Assembly: GCA_037951165.1 (NCBI GenBank)
Contig: JBBDHG010000026.1
Location: 5,349,501-5,413,500, forward strand
Reading direction: 5' to 3'
DNA: 64,000 bases
Origin: Lophius americanus
Taxonomy: Eukaryota; Chordata; Actinopteri; Lophiiformes; Lophiidae
Below the pieces are notes generated by a model, which saw only the letters and a program-made list of their open reading frames with translations, made no database searches and was not told the DNA's origin. Of the stretch, positions 1-13,375 are shown piece after piece. The translations under genes and the position numbers were made by a program. Positions within the stretch are counted from its first letter, which is position 1; every line of letters starts with the position of its first letter.

Positions 1-41
1 AACATATTCAAGTCAATGAAGGCAAAGAATGAATTTGGGTT

Positions 42-1363
42 ACACGCTGTAAAAAAGGCTGGGTTAAAAATGACCTGGCTTACTTGGTACCGTAGTGCTG
101 GGTCTAATATGTACCTACCCAGTCAGGGGTTGTTTGAAAAATGGGTAAAAAATTACTGTGTTGTTGACTAAGAAACAAACAAAAAGTGTGCTAAAAATTC
201 AACCCAGATTTTGAGATATTAGTTTAACAAGGCCGTGGATTAAAACGTCTCATTTCATTGCATAAAGGTGCACAGTATGTCAGCATTTAATGATAAAAGT
301 AGCTAGGTTATTAGATTGGTTGCCACATCTAATTAAGCTGGTTTGTAGATAGGTTGCAATATATTAGAGTTAGTCAGTGAGGTAGCTAAAGCTAGCTAAT
401 TTGAGCAGTAATGGATGTAGGCGACCAGCTTAACTATTTAGACATCATATTTTGCTCTAAAAATATTTTAAATAATAGTTAATCCAACATGAAATAATTA
501 AACCCGTTCTATTCATTCATTTTTAAATTAAGCCTTGGCTGAATAACATGAAAAATTATGAAAAAAACTTAAAAGAACTCAACTATCAATGAATTTGCAT
601 AAACTTTGTCTCTAAAGGCCAGTAAAACTAAAATAATTTATTTTAATCTGAGATTACAAAAAGTTAACATTGTTCCTGTCCTCGGCTGATTTTCTTTAAG
701 ATAGAAAAAGTCTATAACATCATTATAGAACAATAACACCATGAAACAAAATGATCAATGAAAATGATCAGAAACTCTTTGAAACCACATCAAAGAAAAT
801 ATACATCAAATTTGATAGAAATACCCCTAAATGCATGTTATTCTACACAGTTTTTGTGGGGTAGGAGCAAGAAGAGTCTCCATTTGGCACAGTTAGATAG
901 AGAATTTAAACAAAATGAGAAGAATTCTGGCTTTAAAACACCACCGATGTTCACTAGGTGTAGCTATATGCACTTTGTACAACCATTGGCAATTACATAA
1001 ATCCATGTTTATATTAAAAACTAGCATTGTGCAAAGTAAAATGAGAAAAAGCTAGCTTATTTGAGCTCAGGTTAATAATACAGCCAGCTAACATAAGTCT
1101 CTGTTCACTTCCAATGATTGATTGTCTTGATATAATAAACAATTTTGTCCAAGCCACAGATTTATTGTCAGTTTCTTTACATGCTTGAACAAAGGTACAA
1201 GATCAGTTCAAGTCTCCATTTGCTTGAAAATTTTGAAAACAATGCCTGGATTTCGTGTTGCATCTTGTGGATCACTATTTCTAACTCAGTGTTAGGCCAA
1301 GCCCTGATTACTTATTACCCAGGATCCGAGTGATTAAAATAACCCAGCATGTTTAAGGGTGTG
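42..1363. mobile_element. possible non-autonomous DNA transposon
   Basis: The left end reads acac, a short spacer, then gctgggttaaaa. The right end, reverse-complemented, reads acac, a short spacer, then gctgggttattt, so the two ends form imperfect inverted repeats about 1.3 kb apart. Subterminal GGGTTA and GACCTGG-like motifs recur just inside the left end. Fish genomes carry many non-coding elements with gctgggttaaa-type termini. No transposase frame is visible inside. I did not establish a target-site duplication, so the boundaries are tentative. Confidence 0.4.
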
Positions 1364-2597
1364 TATTTGTCTGACTTCTCTGTTGGCGTTATTCACAGAC
1401 TCTCATTCTCTGTCATTGTCACTCAGCGATTTCCCTGGGTGTCAGAAGGGTTAGGGGTTGTACATGCAATTGTTCTCTGAACCCGTCCCCCGAGAGGAGC
1501 TCAGTAGCACGCCTCGCGGCCCGGCTGTCTGGCTCAGAGCCGATCGAAGGTCAGAGCTAAAATCATTCATGAGGAATCATGTTTTTGTTGGTGTTGTTGT
1601 TTCTTTTTGCATCTTTTATTAACACATGTGGCGCAGTCCCTCTCACAATTCCACCCAGGGAGAAGACAAATTGAAGTTACCAAGAGGTGTAAGAAAAACA
1701 AGAGTGTTTGTTCGAGGTGAAAAGAGAGAGCGAGAGAAGGAGCCTTTGTATAAGTGTGAGTGAAAAGAAAAACAGTGAGAGTGGTGGCCAGCAGATCAAG
1801 TGTAAAGATAGATTAGTTTGCCTCTGAGCGGTCCACTCTCAGCCCACTCTCACTTGTGTTTTTTTATTAGTTTTCTGATGGCTTCTGTGGAGACAGATAG
1901 AAAGGACAGTGGAGAGTTGTGTGAAACATACAGTGGGAAAGCAGGCGTTGATGCACTGCAGCATTGAATAGAAGTAGGCAGTAGAGTATGAGCAAGCTCA
2001 GAAAAACATTGATATGCAAGAAAGAGCTTTTTCAAATTGATAATCCCTCCAGATACGAGGAAGAAGATGCACAGCAATAAATAAGACATAGAAAAAAAAC
2101 ATCACACTTCATTTACTTATTTGACCTGGTCCTTCAAAACTAGGTTGAATAGAAAGATGAGAAATCTAATCATGACTAAAAAAAAACAAAAAAAGATTTA
2201 AAAAAATTCTGACGTATGTATTAGAATCCATCACAGCTGGACTCATTTCAGCTGCTTCTTCCTGCCATCACATTGGTTTCAATGGATGCATTCAGAGCCA
2301 TCCTGAGACTTTGTTGCAGATATAGCTGCCCATCAGTGTTTTGACCTGATTAGATGACGTGTTTTGGTATCTTCTGTTTACTGTGCAGTATGTAGGCAGG
2401 TGCCTCTGTCAAGATGCTCCGGTTATATCCTATCCTAAGATTTCACGGCAGGGATATTTTATTAACTAAAGAATAAATGGATTGATTTGCATGAGAATTT
2501 ACTCTGGCAGTGTTTGGCAAAACCACAGATTTAAAAATTTTTTTGTGAAATAACATCATGAGGTGGGCTGACGGACAAAGACCATTTTCTTAATCAT

Positions 2598-2902
2598 TAG
2601 GTGGGTTTACATTGACAGCCTGATTCCGAATATTTCGGAAAAGACGTCTAAACTGAAAGAAAATGATTACTGAATGATACCATTCCAATAGCCAGTCGCT
2701 TCATGTCCGAAGCATTATCGCCACCTTATGAACGAGAGTGTGGATCGTCTGCGCATGTATGCAAAAGTTTGCAATTAGGTGAGTTGATGCATGTAAACAC
2801 CGGGTCGGAAAAGATCAGGAGTCATGTAAACAGGCGACCGACATTGCAATTCGGAAAAGTTCAATTCGGAAAGGAAAAAAGTGTCCCATGTAAACCCACC
2901 TA
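2598..2902. mobile_element. MITE with perfect 15-bp terminal inverted repeats
   Basis: The left terminus taggtgggtttacat (2598-2612) is the exact reverse complement of atgtaaacccaccta (2888-2902), giving an element of about 305 bp. Inside each end there are repeated TTCCGAAT/ATTCGGAA motifs, as expected for subterminal transposase-binding sites. The 101-codon open frame across it has no recognisable domain and is probably chance. The size and lack of a transposase fit a miniature inverted-repeat element. hAT or a related superfamily is possible, but no clear target-site duplication was seen. Confidence 0.65.
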
Positions 2903-3169
2903 CTCGGAGATAGGGTACATTAACAAACCAGATATCATAACTGGAAGTGGTTTTAATAACAGATCGGGTTTATTGTCACTTATTATTAAAAAAAACCTAA
3001 CTAATTGATTATAATCACAATACTCTCTACCTAATAATAATAATAATACATCAATCTCTATCGCCGTATTATTATTTGCATTCTATCTGTAAATTTTAAA
3101 ATTATTTTTATTTCTGTCTTTCTTATACAGTACTGTTTTGGAAAACACTAAATCCTGTTTGAGGTCGAC

Positions 3170-3378
3170 CGGCTTAGACAGTTGAATTTTTTCTATTCTA
3201 GCTTTAATTTTTTTAGATTGTTATTCTTCTTCTTTTTTTAACCTTTCTTAATGTTTTTGAACTGTTTTAACTATGTCTTAATGGTCTTTTACACTTTGTC
3301 AAAATGTTTTTGATTGTGTAAAACACTTTGAATTGCCGTGTTGCTGAAAATTGTGCTGCATAAATAAAGTTGCCTTGC
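3170..3378 (+). repeat. L2-like LINE 3' tail
   Basis: A T-rich stretch leads into gtaaaacactttgaattgcc and then gctgcataaataaagttgcc. This follows the pattern of fish L2-type LINE 3' ends: a 'cactttgaattgcc' block, then 'ataaataaa' and a short terminal simple repeat. It is a truncated, non-coding tail with no reverse-transcriptase frame. Confidence 0.5.
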
Positions 3379-5429
3379 CGTGGGGACGGCGGTCCCTCGG
3401 CGGAGGTTTGCTATTTCTAGGTGATTTTCTAGTTTACACTGTAATGTTCCCTCAAGGGGTTTAAATGGGGTTTTATAGTTGACATTGCTAAAAATGCAAA
3501 TATGGGTGGCTATTTTTGGGATACAGCTTGTCCCAATTTTTTTGGAGAGGCCCCAAATATTTCCCTGGTCCGCCTCTCCTGATGTCGCTGCACCCCCCCA
3601 CCTCCCTTCCTCCATGGCAGCGGCGACATCAATATCCTTTTGGGTCCCTGGGGGAGCCAACCCAGAATGTTTTGATTAGCATCTCATTTACTTATCTTTA
3701 TTGTCTCTTTGCATATTCAGCCGTCTCCACTTCCAGTCATACAGCAATTGTGGGAATCGATAAAAATCAATATGTTGGTTTTGCTGAGAGGAATAATTAA
3801 AAGAAAGAAACTGGCAGTACAGCAAGCAACCTGGAGCCGAGTGCCGGATGGCTTCTCTTGCATTTATCTATCACAGGTTTCCATCTGTCAGTATACAAAC
3901 ACACAGAGTACAAACAATAAGTAGAAAAATGAGCAAATGTGTGTTATAAGACATACGTGTGGGATTAAGAATGCATGTCGCTGTGAATAAATAAAGACTT
4001 TGAAACACTCACTAGATGCAGGCGTGTATGGGTGTGATTCAGACAAATTTTTTAGTAGATAATCAACATATTCCAAACTCAGAGGGAATAGTCCATGCCT
4101 GATATGAGCTGCTTGTTCTTTAAAAGGTGTGAAAAATACACAGTATTTTAGGGGATGAAACATGATAACCCTTTCATTTAATACCCAACTGCCCTGATTT
4201 TGAATGATTGCTTAATTGAGTAAAACAAATATGGCTTGGTAATGGTTTATTATGGAATTTGTTGATAATAATAATTAGCTGGTAATTACGTCATGCTAAT
4301 CCGGTGTGCATGTTTACTGTGGATTTTTGTTCCGTGCTCATGTATGGGAGGAGGCAGGTCATAGATTATCCTTGTTGGATGTTGTGGTAAAGTATAATTT
4401 CACATTTAAACTGTATGTTCAAACAGAGGCATTTGTATTCGATTGCATTCAGAGGCACATATGCTGTCAATAAAGGAACGATGCAGGAATCAGAAGACAT
4501 TCGATTCAAATCCGAGCCCTTCCTTTGTTACTGTGATGCGAGGCACCGATCAGGTAAGGACGTGGTGATATGCTTTCTTTACCGGCCTCCCATTGACAGA
4601 ACGGCTAGCTGGATGTATGAACGTTTCTCTGTGTGAGTCAAGGATACAGGGAGAGATGGGCTCTGTGGGAGGACGTATTGGAGCAGGCTCACTTAAAATC
4701 CATTTCCTTGAATCAGCATGACACTCCATTGTCCACCATCCACCAGGGCTGCACAAAATGTCAAAACCAGCTATGCTGAATTTAACTCTTCTCTCCTTCC
4801 TCATTTCTCTCATTACCTGTAAGGTTTCCTTTTTCTTGAAATCAGTCGTCTTGTTTTAAAAGATTTCTGTAGAGGAAGGGTGACTGGAGAGGATACATTT
4901 GTACAGGAATTGATATTAGATATTGAAAATGGACCAGATAAGAGAACAAGACTGCATCCTTTGTTGAATTGAGTTTGTAAAACAAGCTTTTAAACCTAAA
5001 ATAACTACTTTTTGTTGGCCACACTCGATATAAACCACTTTATCCATTCAAAGAGCAGTGGCGTATTTAGGTTTTCTCTAAGGGGCCATTTACACGACAA
5101 TGGTTTTCTCATAAAACACTAGACTTCCTTCACAGTTAGGCCTTTCGTTCACACGATAAAGGTGTTGAAGGATGAAATAATGAAAATGGGTATGAGTATA
5201 ATCTTTGAAAGCGCTACCATATCCGTCTCCATGTTGTTATGTTCCTGTCTAGGGCAAAACTGGACGTGATCCTTACATAATTAAGGGAAATCACGTAGCA
5301 AGATTTTTTTTTTTTTCAATCTCTTTTCTGGCCATGACTAAGGCCCAAAATAATGAACAAAATGATCATTAGGAGTCCTTTATCTTAACTAGCACAGCCA
5401 CAAGTGGAGACAGCAGCAATACCTGCGTT

Positions 5430-5737
5430 TCCAATCACAACAGTTTCACAAATTATTAAATGGTTTTTGGAGTAGTCCGCATTTTCTCTATATCAATCGA
5501 TTCAAGGAGATCTTTGTCGTGTGTATCTATGTCGTGTGTATCGTTTTTTCCTCTAGGAGTTCATATTTTACTCACTAATGGAAGCTTTTTTTTAAAAACT
5601 AATAAAAGTTTTTCATACATAACTTCACATTAAATTTGAGGAGTCCAATCAGGGTGGTTGTTTTTCACAAAGGAGGGGATTGGAAACTTTTCAGGGATGT
5701 ACCCTTGCTGGCGGGGATGACAGCGTAGGCCTACATC
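5430..5737 (+). repeat. Unnamed dispersed repeat R1, copy A (3' part)
   Basis: It carries the family hallmarks: 'gattcaaggagatctttg', 'agttcatattttactcac', 'cataacttcacatt', 'gaggagtccaatcaggg', and a 3' end reading acccttgctggcggggat followed by 'gcgtaggcct'. The same blocks occur in the same order and strand in the other R1 copies of this window (20.4, 26.5, 31.8, 38.2, 50.3, 52.5 and 56.4 kb). No coding capacity is visible. Confidence 0.7.
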
Positions 5738-6365
5738 TTTCTGTGACGTCAGTGTGATAAAAGAAATGTGCAGTTTCAATGAGTTTCAAAGGGGATATTT
5801 TTGTCCATAACTTTGACATATTATAGGATGTTGAAATGGCAAAACACTACTTTTCCTACATTACCCTAGCCAAAATGATCAACATAAAAAAAAAAGTGAA
5901 AAGACAAAAGCGTCCCCAGTGAGGCACAGTGGTTTAAATCCAAGCTGCTGCAAAAATCAGAGACGTTGCCACGACAACATAGCTACTGTGTATGAGAAGT
6001 ACAAGCCAATTAGATTTCATCTGAGCTGTGTTCCGCCCCTAAATCTGAACATAACATGGAGGCATTCTATAAGATAATGGAACAGAATTGATTGGTTTCC
6101 TATCTTTCAATCTCCGTTTTGCAATTTAATGAAGCCGGTCAGCTGCCCTGCACAGCCAGCAGTGAGACGTACCCCACTAATACTCTCTCACATGACTAGA
6201 GACTGAGTATCCTCCCCAGCATGGCGGGAATGAATATTAAGGGATGGTGAAAATGCAATAGACTGACGCTCAGGAGAAATATTAGAACAAGGTTCTTGAT
6301 CTTCATCACTTTCACCTTTATTATCATTTATCCTGTAAATATTTCAAATTTGTTAAGGAAAAAAC

Positions 6366-6415
6366 GAGCATGCATATTTGAGGAACTTTTTTTGAGGAGC
6401 ATGCATATTTGAGGA
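6366..6415 (+). repeat. 19-bp direct repeat pair
   Basis: The sequence gagcatgcatatttgagga occurs exactly twice, starting at 6366 and 6397, 31 bp apart. Each copy contains ATGCATAT, which resembles an octamer/POU-type site. Nothing else around it suggests a gene or transposon. Confidence 0.6.
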
Positions 6416-9400
6416 TACTTTATTATTCAGTCATTTCTTTTTTTATTGGGTAGCCTCTAGCTTTTTGAGTTCTTTCCCTGCTGCCGTGCAAACGTCAGTG
6501 TGTGTTTGCGATTGTTGCACCTTTGCAGCAAAGTGAAGCATATCGACTGGTACCTGTTGCTGTGATTATCAGCCAGTATGTGTATGGCCGTGGCTGACGG
6601 GATGCTGATGAACCCAAACTTGGAGCTGACATTTTCCTGCCCCGTGGCCGAGGGAGAGGAGGCAAAAGGGGTGCAGGTGTCCGTTCAGGTCTAATGGGCC
6701 ATCCATTCAGTCGTTTAATTGAGTGTCTTTTATCTGCCTCCAGTGACCTCTCTTATTCTCCTGCTCTCCCTCTTTTTGGCTCCTTCACTCATCCATTCTT
6801 TTCAACCCTCCTCCCTTCCTCCCTTCTCCAACCTCCTCTTTTTGGTTGTCTGACTGCAATCTCAGCCGTCCCACAGATCACTCTGACCGCTGACGTTACT
6901 GCCATCACCTGTCAAACAGGCTACATGCTGTTCACGGATCTTAACAAGCCATTAATGAAACGGAAGAAGATTATACAAAAAATGATGTCAACATTAATAC
7001 ACACCATTTGGATTTGAAATAGCACAAGGATGAAGATCAAATAGAGGGAAGATAAAATAATGAGATCAAATACGTAAAATATGATGATGCATTTACAGCC
7101 ATCTTAAGACTTGGATGCAGAAATGATGTGAGGTCTGTGACCCTGAATCCAAACCGTCTCCCTTCTTGCTTGACATGGGCGGACCATTGTACTGTCTAAT
7201 ACTAAAAGTGATTAATAAAATGTTACATCAACATAGTGTCAGTATGCTGCGCCTCATTAAGTAATTATAATTTCAAAATCAATTCAAAAATGTTTAATTC
7301 AAATAGTTAATCCTTGGTAGATCAGAAAGGAGGGTATCACTATAGTCTAACTAGCAAGTCCCTGTGCTGCTTAGAGAGAGAAATGTTCTCACTATGGCAA
7401 TGTTCTTCAAATCATAATATGCTTTTTTGTGTGTTTCATAACACATTGTTCTGACTTGAGCCTTCAAACAGAATTTGAGTAGAAAATCATTCTGAGATTT
7501 CTTTTTGCCTCAAGGTTTGTATTTTTTTTTTTTGCTTTGGACCAATAATCAGAAATTCTGCTTTGAAATATACGTATATATATAAGTGAAACCCAGAAAC
7601 ATCCAGCTGTTGTTTGAAACCGTGTGAAATCTAGTCAATAGGTCTGGTAGAGTTAAGTGTCATCAGCATAACTTACTACTTTTTATACTGTCTACTGGCA
7701 ACATGTGCAAATTAAACTCACATCTTATGAGTTATAAGTAAACATTATGATTTATTTTTTGCATCAACATAAGTTCCAAATTCCAGGACATTTCCGTTAT
7801 CTTCCCCTTTTCCCCCAATTATCCCATCTTCATCTTTCGCTTCCCCATAGTGTTGTTTTGTCTTTCTTTGGCTATCAGGTTTTCTCTCAAACGTTCGCCT
7901 CTGTTTTCCCCATCGTTGGCACTAAAATAGATCCTTTCTTTACATCTTCCTAAGGTCTTACTTTTCTTGCATCAAAAGAGACATTATGATTTTCGTTTTT
8001 CCACACACCGAATCCTGGAAAAGGCGACTGAGCTCTTGCTATTACCATCACGACTAGCTTTATGATGCGTTTAATGTACGGGACATGGTACAGGCCTCAA
8101 AACCATCCTTCAAGTCGTCTTCCTTATATGACTTTCATAATAATATCTCTGATTAAGCTGTATCCTTTAACTGGTGAATCTCAGAAGCCACTAGCATTGA
8201 CTGTTTGACTTTAATAATGTAATAGTGGACATTTGTGTATCAAATAGTTCTTAACCGTGTTCGTATTTTGATATTCTATTCACATTTTTTGACATGTTAA
8301 AATCAGAGTTTGGCAGCTTCTGTGTCCTAACTGAAAAATGTAATCTCATTCTGTGAAAGTTTTTCTGAATTTATGAAGATTAAAAATTATTATAATCAGA
8401 ATGGAACTCCTGTAAAACGTCTCTTTCCCTCCTGTCGCCTCTGATTCAGCGTTCAAACACCCAGCTGTGAGTAATAAAGAGCAGCCTCCTGAATTAATTC
8501 TTGCCCTTTGCCTCTTACAGGAGATAACATCTGCCCCCCTAAAAGAAAGACTGTCTAATTTTCAGCCATTTTGTTAAAAACGACAATGGGTTGGGGGGTA
8601 ATACGGGGGGATTTTGGTGAACGAGGGAACAGTGGGAATTAGACTCAGAGCGGCAACTAGGACGATATTTTCATTTAATTTGCTCTGACCTAATTGCATC
8701 ATTAGAAATTGGAGTTCGCTCTTCGCCAAGGTCAGCAGCAGATAATATATGCTAAATGCATGTAAGAGATGTTTATCAAGGTCCTGCTCTCTTTTCAAAT
8801 GAGAGTGTTGGTGTCGGGTCTAAAATGTAAACGCCCAGAAATGACGTACTGCGGGAATCTTCGGCACGAAAACTGAGACAGCTGGGAATCCCACAGTGTT
8901 CAGAGAGTCTGTTTAAGTCTAGAAGATAACTGATAGAAAAGTCCTGATCTTTATTTAATTTGGTGAGCAATACACCAAAAAGGGACGGGTGTCCAGGGAT
9001 ATTCGCCAAATGCCCTGATGCAGGTTTTTTATCAACGCAATTAAACAGTCCATTGATAGTGTGACCCTCATACTATGACTTTCTGACCTTGAAAACCTAC
9101 CCCTAGAAGTGATAAAGTTGGAAAGTTACTCTTTGTTTCAAAAAGGTACATATTGTAAAATAGAGGCTCCTTCCTCTATTTCAGAGGAAGTCAGTCCTCT
9201 TCCATGAGGGCCACCATGTTGCGGTGCCATGTCCGTAAATTAAACTAGAACATTTAGAAACACTGGCTCTAGGGAGGGATATTTGCACTATTATGTGGCA
9301 GAAAGATGATGAAGATACACTTTGCCTCTGAAAATCAACCAGGGAGAGGATACATTTGTGTTTGCTGGTTAACTATTGTGTTTTGACAAATGGAGGATCA

Positions 9401-10944
9401 TATTGCTATTTAGCATATGAGAAAACAGAAAAGAGTTTGAAACCTTGCTGTGAAAGGAAACAGACGACCACACTTGTGGAAATTGGGGGTCTGAACTGTT
9501 CACCCAGGGGACTCCACTCAGCTGGGGAGGGATGAGCATATGGTGCAGAAAGATTCAGTCTCCCACCGGGAACATTTCCTCCTCAACATGACAATCTCTT
9601 GATCGGTCTCTCCTCCTTGAGGGAGCATGGTTAAAGCCCCAAGACGGACTGTGGGGACCCCACCAATTTTCCTCTCCATGGTTTTATATGTTGGGTCTCC
9701 ATGTCTTCCCATGTTGTTCCCCCCTCCACGGCGAGGTTTCACGCTCCATCGCTTTTCTTGTGTGGATTAATAAGTATGGTTCTGCATTTATCAAAATCAG
9801 TTCTTGGACCTAGATCAGACTTGGTTGTGTGTTAGATCTCATGGGATTCAAAACTTGCAAACGGTGCTTTGAAGTTCTGTGCTTCTGCACAATCTCGGAA
9901 TTGATCCATTTCACCGTATCATTTATCTTCAAATATAGCCAATCCCTGTCGTCGTCTAACGCAGCTCCACATGCTGATCCAAACACGTTCCATGTGGGTA
10001 TGTGTGTGTTCACATTACCTGTTGTTTCTTCAGTCATCATAAATACACAATACTATAACTAGAAGAAATAGTTACAGTACAAAGAAAAATTCACCATTCT
10101 GCAACCTTCGAAAATACTTTTATTATCATTCTCTTGAAAATTTCAAAGATTCACATCAACAACAGAAATGAATCTCCTTTTCATCATCATCTTCTTTTTT
10201 TCTTTTCTTTTTTTTCTTTTTGTAAAGATTTAATTACTCTGGAATCATATTTGCTGTCCTATGTTGAGAATAACTCTCCTACACAGTCAAGGATTGACAC
10301 GGATTTTTTCAACGGATTTTTTCTCTGAACATTATTTGCATTATTTTACAATAAACCAAATCATTTGAATTTCATAACATGAGACGTCAGAAACGGTGGA
10401 TTAGTCTGAACATAGTAGCCGGCCTTGTTGATTATTTGTACAGCTCATCTTTGTAAGAGAACTATTTCATTTTTTTACATTTTATAGGTTGATCCCCACA
10501 ACTCCACACAATAAGAAATGTAAGAAATGTAAGGATGTATAAATGAAGGCTGAAGTGACTCAAATCAATTTTGTTTGGCGCTGTATGAGTACATAATCGG
10601 ATTTTTCAGATCTGATTTGAGTCCCACTCATGTGTTCCTCCTGAATATTTAATTCATATTCAAATCATTAAGGCCTCTGATATGAACCCATGCTTTGAGT
10701 GCTGTTATCCAGTTTCAGTCATGACAACAATGCAGATCATAAAATGTGCTTCTTTGAAAAATGTAATTCAATTGCTACTAGCATTAAAATTTCAATCTGA
10801 CTAACAGGAGTTGTCTGACACGTTGGATGTTTAATGTTGTTGCTGGGATAGATTACTCTTGCACAAAGGTATCACAGTCTACATTCCTTCGGTTTTCAGG
10901 GGAGAGATGTATTCACCTCAGAGTGAATACATACAGGCAAATTT

Positions 10945-11240
10945 AACCCTTTAATGTCGTTTGGTTGAGCACGTTTGGAGTAACTATATCTTATTAAAAA
11001 ATGTGATAATATGACCCGGTGTAAGCATGTCCATGCTAAGTAGTAAGGGCTCAATGGTGGAGCCATGGGGGACATGAGGGGCCACCAAGGAGGAATTGAG
11101 AAAGTCCTATACGATAAGTAGTATTTTTTGGGGGGCATATTAAATCCTGTGAGGACTTACTAAACAGAATTACGGAAATTGATAAAACCAAAAACAAGTC
11201 TATTACGGGTCAAATAGTTGTCTAAAAGCATTCTTTACCT
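10945..11240 (+). repeat. Unnamed dispersed repeat R2, copy 1
   Basis: This shares ordered blocks with 24470-24765. Both have 'tttggttgagcac', then 'catgctaa' and 'gagtaagg/agtaaggg', then 'atggagcc' with 'gggaca', then 'ggacttac' and 'aaacattatt/aaacagaatt', followed by 'gataaaac/gatacaac'. Conservation of order with degraded sequence indicates two old copies of one repeat. I cannot assign a superfamily. Confidence 0.5.
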
Positions 11241-13224
11241 AATGGTTTAGCTAATGTAATTAAAATGGCTATTTCCAAAAATAAAATAAAAAGATTGTCA
11301 TTCAACAATGAGGCTAGTGATGTGAATGATTTGAATGTATCCCATGGTGAGCGTGAATGAATTATTTTAGCAAGATTTAATCAACTCATGCATCTCTTAA
11401 GCATCTGACTTAAAAACAAACAAACAGAAAAACAAAAAACAGATGTAGGATGTATTATTTCAATACAGATCTGATGTCATTGTGGCCTTTTTGTCCAAGC
11501 ATTGACAGCATTATGGAAATTAGGTGAATAAATAAAATGCTCCAATGTGAGACATATTCTGGATCACCACCACAATCCAGTTGCTCAACTCTTGGGTCAT
11601 ACCCTTTCGCTATAGAATGCTTAATCAAATCCATTCATAACAATTACTTTAATGCTGGCAGCAACAAAGAATCAACACCGGCAGCAGTATAACCTCTGTG
11701 GCGGAGATAACAAATGCCAAACCGTTTGATCACAAAAGGAAAGGTGATTATGAACCAGAGACACACGTGCACATGCTTCGTTCCAATGTTCTCCACGCTG
11801 GACTCCTGCCTCTCTGATCCCGCAGTGGATAATTAGGCTTGATTAAAACTCAGTTTACAGCGAGCGTGCTGTGAGTTCGCCATCTGTCACCTGCCGAGGC
11901 CACCGTGAGACGTACTCTAGTCAGGGGGAGTGAGGGGGTGGGGGCTGATGTGTCCGTAATAAACGAGAGGAGAAGATGGGGGGAAATAAAAAGACTTGGC
12001 CGAGGCATTAAGCAATAACTGGTTCTTCCAACTCCCTGGTCTGTATATTACAGCCAAATCACAGATTTTCTGTACTGGCAGAAAACCCTCCTGAGTACAA
12101 TGCTGGGAGTCGTAGTATTTACTTGAACTTATGACCTAGTGAATTACAGTTTGGGGAATACTGGTGTTTGTACTTTCAGTTAGATATGAGAAATGAAAAC
12201 TCTTAGGCTCAGAAAAGATAAAGAGTGCTTCAATCAGTTTTTCCGCCTTAAACACAATGCCTTCATGCCACAGGTGTGTGTGTATATATTCCATATACGC
12301 GTAACATATATATGTGGACACATGACATGTCTGCTCCTATTTAGAGGATTAATTTGTTGTCTATCCGTGGATCTGATATAAAATACTAGGTAGGTGGAAG
12401 GATGCAGCAAAAATCTAAAATCTTAGGTTTGTTATGTTACATACTGAAGATAGAAAATCCTTAAGCATCCATCAAGGTTGGCTGCTCCTCAACAGTTATG
12501 TCCGAGGAAGAGCTGAAAAATGCATTGTAACTTTTCTGCACGCGTCTTGTTCAAAGTTTCCCGAAACAGGGAATCTGTACATTTTTCTAAATATTTAAAA
12601 TATTTTGAAAAAAATCAGTCCTGTGTTATTCTTAAAATAATCTCACTATGACAATTTCAATTAGATGGCACTCAGAAAAAAGGGAAATCCTCAAGCACAA
12701 ATCCTCAAGCACAATAGTTGGGGATTTACCTTTTTCAGATTCATCACTAGCCTGCCAAAGTTTTTGATCTTGTTCCGTCTGTGTGTGTGTATCCAGCTAA
12801 AAACATGGCGAGCAGTCATGTGCAAAGTGTTGTTATAATATTCACAGGTGGTCTTCTTTAGGACCTAGCTCCAATATATGATCATTCACCCTTCAACACA
12901 TTCTATGTTCAAATGAGTTTAGACCAAATCTTGTTTGACCCCTCCCCTTTATGCATATCAATTCCAAAACTTGATGGGTCACAAGTTTAATTTAAAATCG
13001 GTTAAGCAGGGTTTTGTGTAGTCCTGGTAACAGACCAACAATTAGACAAAACCACTGGGAGACATAACCTCCTTTGTGGAAGTAATGAAAAAATGCAAAT
13101 ATAAGTCCAACTAAGCCTACAATGTCTGACAGCAAGGGTATATCCCCGAAAAGCCCCCAACCCCCTGCGTTGTTCAAGCAATCCCTCAGATTGCACTCCT
13201 CAATTTAAATTTGAAGTAACAGTA

Positions 13225-13375
13225 TATCATGTGGAAATAGATAGATAGATACATTCACACCATTGGTAATTTAGAGAAATCAGAACCCCTCTATTGCATG
13301 TTTTTGGACTGGATTTGAACCCAGACCCTTCTTCATGTGAGTCAGTTGTGCTACCCACTGCACCACCAGCAGTAA
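13225..13375 (-). repeat. tRNA-derived fish SINE, minus strand
   Basis: Read on the minus strand it begins ggtggtgcagtgggtagcac, then 'gggtctgggttcaaatccag', then 'ccaaaaacatgca' and 'ctaaattaccaatggtgtga'. This matches a common teleost interspersed repeat whose head has A-box and B-box-like segments (gggttcaaatcc is B-box-like). A short gatagatagata tract abuts it at 13239. It is not a functional tRNA, because no acceptor stem or cloverleaf closes. Confidence 0.65.

Noticed and set aside
1480..1550. GC-rich patch that might be a CpG island or promoter
   Set aside because: Only about 70 bp, no associated exon, and no TATA or initiator context that I can support.
3289..3660. 123-codon minus-strand frame with overlapping plus-strand frames
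   Set aside because: It overlaps an L2-like tail at one end and has no recognisable protein similarity.
4415..4640. possible exon ending at caggtaagg (4551-4559)
   Set aside because: A good donor-like sequence, but the encoded peptide does not resemble the GluK2 signal peptide or any protein I recognise, and it does not leave the single base G needed to join exon 2.
5070..5990. possible hAT-like MITE ('ccatttacacgacaa' and 'cgttcacacgataaa' motifs)
   Set aside because: Only the left side resembles such elements. No matching inverted terminus was found on the right, so no element could be delimited.
11920..11950. G-rich run (ggggg-agtga-ggggg-t-ggggg)
   Set aside because: Only three full G-runs, with the fourth lacking, so it does not meet the usual G-quadruplex pattern.
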